NCBI GenBank assembly: GCA_037139195.1
Contig: JBAXGW010000078.1
Span: 1-18,785, forward strand
Direction: 5' to 3'
DNA length: 18,785 bases
From: JBAXGW01 sp037139195
Lineage (GTDB): Bacteria > Bacteroidota > Bacteroidia > Bacteroidales > JAHJDW01
The notes beneath the pieces were generated by a model. The model had not been told where the DNA came from. It saw only the letters and a list, made by a program, of their open reading frames with translations, and searched no databases. A program made the position numbers and the translations under genes. Positions 12,709 through 18,785 of the stretch are shown here, piece by piece (position 1 is the stretch's first letter; each line of letters opens with the position of its first letter).

Positions 12709-13907
12709 GTATTAAATTAGTAAATTTTAAAGTTGATAAAATAACAAAATTATTATTAGAATTTGACTTAAATGAAAATAATCATATTGGATTGCTTTCT
12801 GGTAAAAGTGGAATAATTATTTCTTTACATAATTATTGTAAAAGTAGGTTGTTAAATGAAGATGTTGTATATTCAAAAATTAAATTAATCATAGAAAATT
12901 GCTTTCAGGAACTAAACAATAATAATATTGATTATTCATTTAGTCACGGATTATCTGGTTTTTTATGGACTTTAAATTATCTAATAAAAGAGGGTGTAAT
13001 AGATAAAGACATTATGAATTTCAGTGTTTTTGATAAGTATATTTTAAATAGAAGTATATTTGAAATAGAAAATGGCAATTTTGATTTTATACATGGAGGT
13101 CAAGGAGGCTTAATGTACTTTGTTGATAGATATAATGGCAGTAAAAACTATAAAAAATATATTAATTTAGTTGTTGATTCAATAAATAATATTAGTGTTA
13201 TTGATAGAAATGAAAATATTAATTGGATTTCAAGACATCCAGAAACTAATGAACCTTTCAAATATAATTTAGGATTGGCACAGGGTAATGCGTCTATTAT
13301 TGCTATGTTAAGTAAAATAGTTGCAAAAGGAATAATCAATAATAAAATTAAAAAAACATTAATACAGTCTGTCAATTCATTGTTAATGTACAAGTTGCAA
13401 AACAAAAAATATTTTTTTCCAAACTGGGTTGATTTAGCAGGTTCTTGTGAAAATTCAAATAGTCGTCTGGCATGGTGTAATGGAGATTTAGGGATAGCAA
13501 TAGCTATATATCAAGCTAGTATAGTAATGGAAAACAAAGAATGGGAAGAAATTGCACTTAAAGTATTATTTAATGCATGCGATCGGAGGAATTTAGAAAA
13601 AGAACATGTGATAGAAGCAGGTCTATGTCATGGAACTTCTGGAATTGCACATATTTTTAACAGAATGTATTTGAGTACTGGAATTGAAAAATTTAGAGAA
13701 ACTCATGAATTTTGGATAAACGAAACATTAAATAAAGCAAAATTCAAAGATGGACTTGCTGGTTTTAAAGTATTTCATGGTGAGAAATATGGTGGATGGA
13801 AAAATACGTATGGTTTAATTGATGGGATTGCTGGTATTAATTTAGCATTGATGACATCAAATAATACATCAATTCTAAATTGGGATAAATGCCTTATGAT
13901 TAGCTAA
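12705..13907 (+). CDS. lanC: LanC-like cyclase with Gln at the catalytic His position
   Basis: 400 residues, usual LanC length, alpha-toroid repeats. LanC proteins hold Zn and add Cys thiols to dehydrated Ser/Thr. Zn ligands are visible: C258 in WCNGDLG and C308-H309 in CHGTSG. FDFIHGGQGG contains D127, matching the catalytic Asp of NisC (D141). At the NisC H212 position the motif reads LGLAQGNAS, giving Q193 in place of His; the second LanC at 14190 keeps His. The enzyme may therefore need the second LanC, work on only some rings, or act as a structural partner. It is translationally coupled to the OmpA gene and separated by 282 bases from the second lanC. Confidence 0.88.
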   Translation: MSIKLVNFKVDKITKLLLEFDLNENNHIGLLSGKSGIIISLHNYCKSRLLNEDVVYSKIKLIIENCFQELNNNNIDYSFSHGLSGFLWTLNYLIKEGVIDKDIMNFSVFDKYILNRSIFEIENGNFDFIHGGQGGLMYFVDRYNGSKNYKKYINLVVDSINNISVIDRNENINWISRHPETNEPFKYNLGLAQGNASIIAMLSKIVAKGIINNKIKKTLIQSVNSLLMYKLQNKKYFFPNWVDLAGSCENSNSRLAWCNGDLGIAIAIYQASIVMENKEWEEIALKVLFNACDRRNLEKEHVIEAGLCHGTSGIAHIFNRMYLSTGIEKFRETHEFWINETLNKAKFKDGLAGFKVFHGEKYGGWKNTYGLIDGIAGINLALMTSNNTSILNWDKCLMIS

Positions 13908-14189
13908 TTGATGATTAGTATTATGTATTTTTTACTTATGCAAATATTGGTAGATTTTTTTGTGAATGATTTTATTGCAATTCATGACATTCAATATTAA
14001 TTATTGATACTTTTTTTTAATAACAAATTTTTAATCTGATGCATAAATTGAAAATACGATGAGCTCTACCAGCAAATCATTAAGTGGTTTTATATGTATT
14101 TATCTGAGTTAATATAGTTTTGTTAATCTATATTTCTCATCAAAATAAAATGTCGAAAAATTTTTCAAATAAAAAGCAAAATAAATATT
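13908..14189. other. Spacer between the two lanC genes
   Basis: 282 bases, no ORF. It includes an isolated -7-like TAGTTTTG at 14115-14122 without a TTG at the right distance, so a weak internal promoter for lanC2 and lanB is possible. The gap is odd in an otherwise tightly packed operon and may mark where the second lanC was inserted or duplicated. Confidence 0.35.
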
Positions 14190-15371
14190 ATGAAAAATCA
14201 GTTAATATTTGAAACTATTTCTAATACGGTTAAATCAGTCAACTATGATTACGGACTACATTCAGGAACTGGTGGTATTGCAATGTATTTCTATGTAACA
14301 TCACAATGTTATAATGGAAAAGGAATTGAGGAATGTGAAACAATAATTAGTTCGGTAATAGAATCCTTAAATAATGATAAATTAGATTCAACCTTTTGTT
14401 ATGGCATAGCTGGATTTGGTTGGATGTTAGAATATTTAATTCAAAAGAATTATATTGATAGAAATGACTTAGATGTTTTTCCTTTTATCGATGAATATTT
14501 GCAAAAACAAAAAATAGAATACGTATTAAATAAAAACTACGATTTTTTGCATGGATATACAGGCGTTGCATTGTATTTTTTTAAACGATATAAGGGGACA
14601 AAAGAATGTTTGCCAAATATAAAAGAATATTTAGATTTCTTAGATGATATAAAAATCTATGATATTAAAAGCGACGGATTTGCTTGGCTCGCACCTGTCA
14701 ATAATGAAGATCCAATTAAAGTTTTCAACCTTAGTTTGTCTCATGGTATATCAAGTATAATCGCAATATTATCAAAATTTGTTATTGATGATATTTTTAT
14801 TGACAAATCTAAATATCTTTTGACAGGATCAATAAAATATTTGTTAAATCAAAAAATTGAAAATGAAAAAAGCGTGTTTTTCCCAAATTATATTGAATTA
14901 GACGGCACATATTCTAATCAGAATAGAATGGCATGGTGTTATGGGGATTTAGGAGTTGCAAATTCAATTTATATGGCTGGTTTAGCATTGAATAGAAGAG
15001 ACTTAATAGATTTTTCAATTAATATTTTTAGTGTAATAGGTGAAGCTAGAAAGGGAATTGAAGAGTCTCTTGTCAAAGATTCATGCATTTGTCATGGTAC
15101 AGCTGGTATATGTTTGATTTATTTTCATTTATATAAGAAAACTAATATAAAACAATTTAAAAATATCGCTTTATATTGGAGAAATGAAACAGATAAAATG
15201 GCTTGTCATATAGACGGGTTAGCTGGATACAAAACATATTATCCTGAAAATTATGGTGGACTTAAAAATAATATTTCATTTTTAGAAGGAATATGTGGTG
15301 TTGGAATTGTAAACAGTGTTGTAGATTTCGACCTTGATCCCGACTGGGATGAATGTTTATTATTAAGTTAA
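14190..15371 (+). CDS. lanC: Second LanC-like lanthionine cyclase, full active site
   Basis: 393 residues, diverged from the first LanC but sharing the same repeats and C-terminal motif (LDPDWDECLLLS against LNWDKCLMIS). All expected residues are present: D118 in YDFLHGYTG, H185 in LSLSHGISS, and Zn ligands C250 in WCYGDLG and C301-H302 in CHGTAG. It would catalyse lanthionine ring formation in the cytoplasm. The lanB gene begins 10 bases after it. Confidence 0.9.
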   Translation: MKNQLIFETISNTVKSVNYDYGLHSGTGGIAMYFYVTSQCYNGKGIEECETIISSVIESLNNDKLDSTFCYGIAGFGWMLEYLIQKNYIDRNDLDVFPFIDEYLQKQKIEYVLNKNYDFLHGYTGVALYFFKRYKGTKECLPNIKEYLDFLDDIKIYDIKSDGFAWLAPVNNEDPIKVFNLSLSHGISSIIAILSKFVIDDIFIDKSKYLLTGSIKYLLNQKIENEKSVFFPNYIELDGTYSNQNRMAWCYGDLGVANSIYMAGLALNRRDLIDFSINIFSVIGEARKGIEESLVKDSCICHGTAGICLIYFHLYKKTNIKQFKNIALYWRNETDKMACHIDGLAGYKTYYPENYGGLKNNISFLEGICGVGIVNSVVDFDLDPDWDECLLLS

Positions 15372-15381
15372 AAACATATTT

Positions 15382-17547
15382 ATGAAATATTCTCCCTTTT
15401 CTACAATATGTCTTCGTACCCCAAGTTTTGTTTTCAATCAAAGAGACATAGATTATATAAATGATTTTTTTGAAGAATCCGTATATATTGCGTCTCCTGA
15501 GCTATATTCAGAATGGTGTAAAAACAAACAAGAAGAAATCAAAGTTGAAAAACAAATAGAAAAATTAAATTTATCGTTAAATAAATATTACGTTCGTGCA
15601 AATAGCCGTTGTACTCCTTTTGGTTTGTTTGCAGGCATTTCTGGAATTGAGATTAATTTAGCCGAAGAAATCAAAATTGATTTGGTTAGTTCTTTGAAAT
15701 ATAAGAGACATACACGCTTAGATATGAATTATCTTTGTGCACTAGCCCAAGACTTAATTACAAACCAAAGTATTAAATCTGACTTGTTATTTTATCCGAA
15801 TACGAGTATACTTCAAATTGCTGATAAAATACGATATGTAGAATATAAATACATCAACAGTCGCAGAGTGCACGAAATTGTTAGTGTGGATGCTAATGAA
15901 TATTTATTAAAAATAATTAAACTTTCTGAGAATGGAAGTTTACTCTCGCAAATAGCTGAAAGTATTGTTGATGAGGATGTCTCATTGATAGATGCTACTG
16001 AATTTGTAAATGAAATTGTTAATAGTCAAATATTAGTTAGTGAACTTTCGCCAAATGTTACAGGCGAAGAATTGCTGCCATTATTAATAACTCGACTAAA
16101 AAAAATAGAGAATCAAGAATCAAAAACCATTGTTGATATTCTAACATTGGTTAATAATAAACTTAATATAATTGATAGCAGCCCCATTGGAACTACTATC
16201 TCAGTTTATTCTGAAATAGCAGAAGAATTAAAAAAACTCGGGACCGACTTTGAACCTAAGTTTTTGTTTCAATGCGATATGGTGAAACCTGTTATCTCTT
16301 CAAGTTTCAATCAAAAATTTATTGATGATTTAAATGAAGCAATTACAGTGCTTAATAAATTGACATTGACATTTCAAAACTCAAATTTAAATAAGTTTAA
16401 AGATGCGTTTTATGAGCGTTATGAAGACTGTATGATTCCGTTACTTCATGTGCTAGACCCTGACTCTGGAATTGGTTATATGCAAGATAGCTCCTCTGGA
16501 GATGTTAATCCATTAGTAGATGATTTGGTTCTGCCATATAAATCAGGGAATGAATACGAAACAAAAATATCAAAGATTACATCTTTACTTTTTAATAAAG
16601 TTAGAGATTCAATTGCAAATAATTCAACTCAAATAGAAATTACTGATAAAGACTTAGAAGGCTTGAAGGATAATTGGGATGATTTGCCTCCAACTTTTTC
16701 TGCAATGGTTGAACATTACGGTGACACATTTAGTATTAGCTCTGTTGGTGGAACGAGTGCGGCAAATCTATTAGGTCGCTTTTGCCACGCCGATTCTAAA
16801 ACAGAAGAACTAGTTAATGAAATAACTACTAAAGAAAAAGAATATTATAAAGATACAATAGTTGCGGAAATAGTTCATTTGCCCGAATCTCGTATTGGAA
16901 ATATATTGATGCGCCCAACTATTAGAGAATACGAAATTCCATACCTAGCAAAATCAACTTTGAAAGAAGAAAATCAGATTCAGTTACAGGATTTGTTAGT
17001 TGGTGTTAAAAATCAAAAAATTATTGTTTGGTCAAAAAGATTAAATAAAGAAATAATTCCAAGACTAAGTACCGCACATAATTATTCATATAATGCTTTG
17101 CCAATATATCAATTTTTATGTGATTTACAAGGGCAAAATATTAGATCCGGATTCTTTATTAATTGGAGTTTTATTTCAAATGTAATGAATTTGATGCCAA
17201 GGGTTACGTATAAAAACGCAATTCTTTCTTTGGCAAAATGGACTGTAAAAAAGGAAGATATTCAAGCACTTGCTAAAGCCCCTGATGAATCAGTAATTAC
17301 AGAAATGGAAATATTGAGGAAAACCAGAAATATTCCGGAACAAGTAGTTTTAGCCGATGGGGATAATGAATTATTTATTAATTTAAAATCGTTGCCACAT
17401 ATAAAAATGCTGTTATCAGTTGTTAAAAATCGCCCATCATTTCAACTAGAAGAATTTCTTTTTAATCCAGAAACTGCCGTTGTAAAATCGGATGAAGGTG
17501 TTTTTACAAATCAAATGGTTTTTTCATTTTATAAAAATAGCAATTAA
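15382..17547 (+). CDS. lanB: Split LanB, N-terminal glutamyl-transfer subunit
   Basis: 721 residues, corresponding to the Lant_dehydr_N part of LanB, which moves Glu from glutamyl-tRNA onto Ser and Thr of the precursor. Signatures: an N-terminal FSTICLRTPSF segment and VRANSRCTPFGLFAG at 71-85, typical of the family, plus TFSAMVEHYGDTFSI and LPESRIGNILMRP in the C-terminal half. Full LanB is about 1000 residues; the missing elimination domain is the next gene, starting 2 bases after this stop. Split LanB is known in Bacteroidota, for example in the pinensin locus. Confidence 0.92.
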   Translation: MKYSPFSTICLRTPSFVFNQRDIDYINDFFEESVYIASPELYSEWCKNKQEEIKVEKQIEKLNLSLNKYYVRANSRCTPFGLFAGISGIEINLAEEIKIDLVSSLKYKRHTRLDMNYLCALAQDLITNQSIKSDLLFYPNTSILQIADKIRYVEYKYINSRRVHEIVSVDANEYLLKIIKLSENGSLLSQIAESIVDEDVSLIDATEFVNEIVNSQILVSELSPNVTGEELLPLLITRLKKIENQESKTIVDILTLVNNKLNIIDSSPIGTTISVYSEIAEELKKLGTDFEPKFLFQCDMVKPVISSSFNQKFIDDLNEAITVLNKLTLTFQNSNLNKFKDAFYERYEDCMIPLLHVLDPDSGIGYMQDSSSGDVNPLVDDLVLPYKSGNEYETKISKITSLLFNKVRDSIANNSTQIEITDKDLEGLKDNWDDLPPTFSAMVEHYGDTFSISSVGGTSAANLLGRFCHADSKTEELVNEITTKEKEYYKDTIVAEIVHLPESRIGNILMRPTIREYEIPYLAKSTLKEENQIQLQDLLVGVKNQKIIVWSKRLNKEIIPRLSTAHNYSYNALPIYQFLCDLQGQNIRSGFFINWSFISNVMNLMPRVTYKNAILSLAKWTVKKEDIQALAKAPDESVITEMEILRKTRNIPEQVVLADGDNELFINLKSLPHIKMLLSVVKNRPSFQLEEFLFNPETAVVKSDEGVFTNQMVFSFYKNSN

Positions 17548-17549
17548 TT

Positions 17550-18449
17550 ATGCAAAGAACTTTTATACCAGGTAGTGAATGGCTCTATTTTAAAATATAT
17601 TGTGGCACAAAAACCGCTGATAAAATATTAACTGAAAGTATTTTGCCTCTTATTGAAGATAATGATATTTTCAATTCATTTTTCTTTATCCGTTATGCAG
17701 ACCCAAAGAATCATTTCCGCATAAGATTTAAAACAAAAAATGCAAATGAAGTTGGGTTTATAATGTCAGCAATGCAAGTAACTTTGCAGCCTTATATTGA
17801 TAATCAGTTAATTTGGAAAGTTCAATTAGATACTTACAATAGAGAAATTGAAAGATACGGTGAAGAAACAATGGAGTTAACAGAACAGTTATTTCAAATT
17901 GATAGTTTGTTTACATTACAGTTTCTGAATATGATTGAGGGGGAAGAAGGTGAAATAATTAGGTGGCATTATGCTTTGAGTGCAATAGACAAATTGTTAA
18001 ATGCGTTTAATTTTTCTATACAAGATAAATCGACCTTGCTTAAATCATTGAGTGAGGGGTTTGGTATTGAATTTGGAATGGATAAAAATCTCAAAATACA
18101 ATTAGATAAAAAATATCGAGATAATACAAAAAGTATTCAAGAATTTATAGCTCAAAATAGAGAAAAAAATGAGGAATACGAGCCAATTTTTGATTTGTTA
18201 AATGCTTACGAAGAAGCAATAAGAGCTATTTCCAACCAAATAATTAAGAAAAATAATACAGCTAATTCTGAAAAAACAATAAATGATTTACTTGGAAGTT
18301 ATATTCACATGCTATGTAACCGGCTATTTAAATCGAAACAAAGAATGCATGAGCTAGTAATCTATGATTTTCTTTATAGATATTATAAGTCGGAAATTGC
18401 AAGAAATAAATCTTTAAAAACTCAACTAAAAACATTTAAGAACGTATAG
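17550..18449 (+). CDS. Split LanB, C-terminal elimination subunit (SpaB_C type)
   Basis: 299 residues matching the thiopeptide-type or SpaB C-terminal domain. Signatures are the start (FIPGSEWLYFKIYCG), ILPLIEDNDIFNSFFFIRYADP and HFRIRFKTKN, then QLDTYNREIERYG and a helical C-terminus. It removes Glu from the glutamylated Ser and Thr, leaving dehydroalanine and dehydrobutyrine. It must act with the 721-residue subunit encoded 2 bases upstream. The exporter gene starts 18 bases after it. Confidence 0.92.
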   Translation: MQRTFIPGSEWLYFKIYCGTKTADKILTESILPLIEDNDIFNSFFFIRYADPKNHFRIRFKTKNANEVGFIMSAMQVTLQPYIDNQLIWKVQLDTYNREIERYGEETMELTEQLFQIDSLFTLQFLNMIEGEEGEIIRWHYALSAIDKLLNAFNFSIQDKSTLLKSLSEGFGIEFGMDKNLKIQLDKKYRDNTKSIQEFIAQNREKNEEYEPIFDLLNAYEEAIRAISNQIIKKNNTANSEKTINDLLGSYIHMLCNRLFKSKQRMHELVIYDFLYRYYKSEIARNKSLKTQLKTFKNV

Positions 18450-18467
18450 TACATAGACAATTAAACA

Positions 18468-18785
18468 ATGGCAGAATTTCCCCACTATCTCCAACCCGAT
18501 ACCATGGACTGCGGTCCAACATGTTTGCGCATGATTGCCAAGCACTATGGCAAAGCGTATAGCATAGAAAACTTGCGTAGCAGAAGTAGCATTGGAAGAG
18601 AGGGTGTTAGCTTACTTGGAATAAGTGATGCAGCTGAAAGCATAGGTTTTAAAACTATTGGAGTGCGCATTGCTATTGAAAAACTAATGGAAGATGCCGT
18701 ATTGCCGAGTATCATACACTGGAAACAAAACCACTTTGTTGTTTTATACAAAATAAAAAACAATAAATTTTATGTTTCCGACCCT
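18468..18785 (+). CDS. C39-peptidase ABC exporter, 5' part (runs off the window)
   Basis: The first 106 codons of a peptidase-containing ABC transporter that cuts the leader after Gly-Gly and exports the peptide. LQPDTMDCGPTCL holds Q9 and catalytic C15; H89 is in QNHFVVL and D105 in VSDP. Sequence is intact up to the edge, unlike the truncated copy at 9175 (about 87% DNA identity over this stretch). It is likely the exporter for the lanthipeptide and, since both precursors have GG leaders and the other copy is broken, possibly also for the module 2 peptide. Confidence 0.9.
   Translation, partial: MAEFPHYLQPDTMDCGPTCLRMIAKHYGKAYSIENLRSRSSIGREGVSLLGISDAAESIGFKTIGVRIAIEKLMEDAVLPSIIHWKQNHFVVLYKIKNNKFYVSDP

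Noticed and set aside
14115..14122. Promoter for the second lanC
   Set aside because: Only the -7 box TAGTTTTG fits; no TTG at the expected distance and no conserved context.

Overview
The window is AT-rich DNA (roughly 30% GC by eye) from a member of the Bacteroidota. The evidence is the Bacteroidota-type promoters (TAnnTTTG, in places with TTG about 19-20 bp upstream), the near absence of Shine-Dalgarno sites, and gene families typical of that phylum: grasp-with-spasm maturases, GG-leader precursors, a split LanB with LanC, and C39-peptidase ABC exporters. All supported genes lie on the + strand. No tRNA, rRNA, CRISPR array or intact transposase was seen. I cannot name the genus.

The window is a RiPP (ribosomally made, modified peptide) island built from at least three consecutive modules. 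Module 1 (1-2919) is the right end of a grasp-with-spasm locus: the C-terminal part of an ATP-grasp maturase (GwsG) with a disrupted 5' end, a 69-residue small protein, the SPASM partner GwsS, a secreted protein resembling DUF6624 and an unknown protein. Module 2 (about 3320-8803) has a 77-residue GG-leader precursor with five regularly spaced cysteines, a radical SAM/SPASM maturase, a secreted S41 protease and a GT9-like glycosyltransferase. It is followed by a broken exporter gene (9175-9915). Module 3 (about 9980 to the right edge) is a class I lanthipeptide locus: precursor, OmpA-family protein, two LanC cyclases, LanB split into two genes, and the start of an intact C39-ABC exporter running off the window.

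The most unusual content is non-coding. The long spacers before the precursors of modules 2 and 3 (2920-4330 and 9916-11328) hold the same parts in the same order. (i) A direct-repeat operator of LytTR-like geometry with a promoter and a transcribed block, which in the first copy ends in a textbook terminator and so looks like a roughly 185-nt small RNA. (ii) One or two copies of a structured leader RNA with covarying stems, a boxA-like GTTCTTTGAA and, in two copies, an 11-codon leader peptide. (iii) A nearly identical 91-92-nt 5'-UTR element ending exactly 22 nt before the precursor start codon. The two precursors are chemically unrelated, so the shared control region looks like a common regulatory cassette placed in front of different RiPP modules.

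In each module the precursor is followed by a strong hairpin and then by the tightly packed enzyme genes, which would favour high precursor and lower enzyme expression. The enzymes would modify the core peptides in the cytoplasm: rSAM and perhaps glycosylation in module 2; LanB dehydration and LanC cyclisation in module 3. The C39-ABC exporter would cleave after the GG motif and secrete the product. The truncated exporter copy between modules 2 and 3 suggests that modules were duplicated and swapped by recombination.
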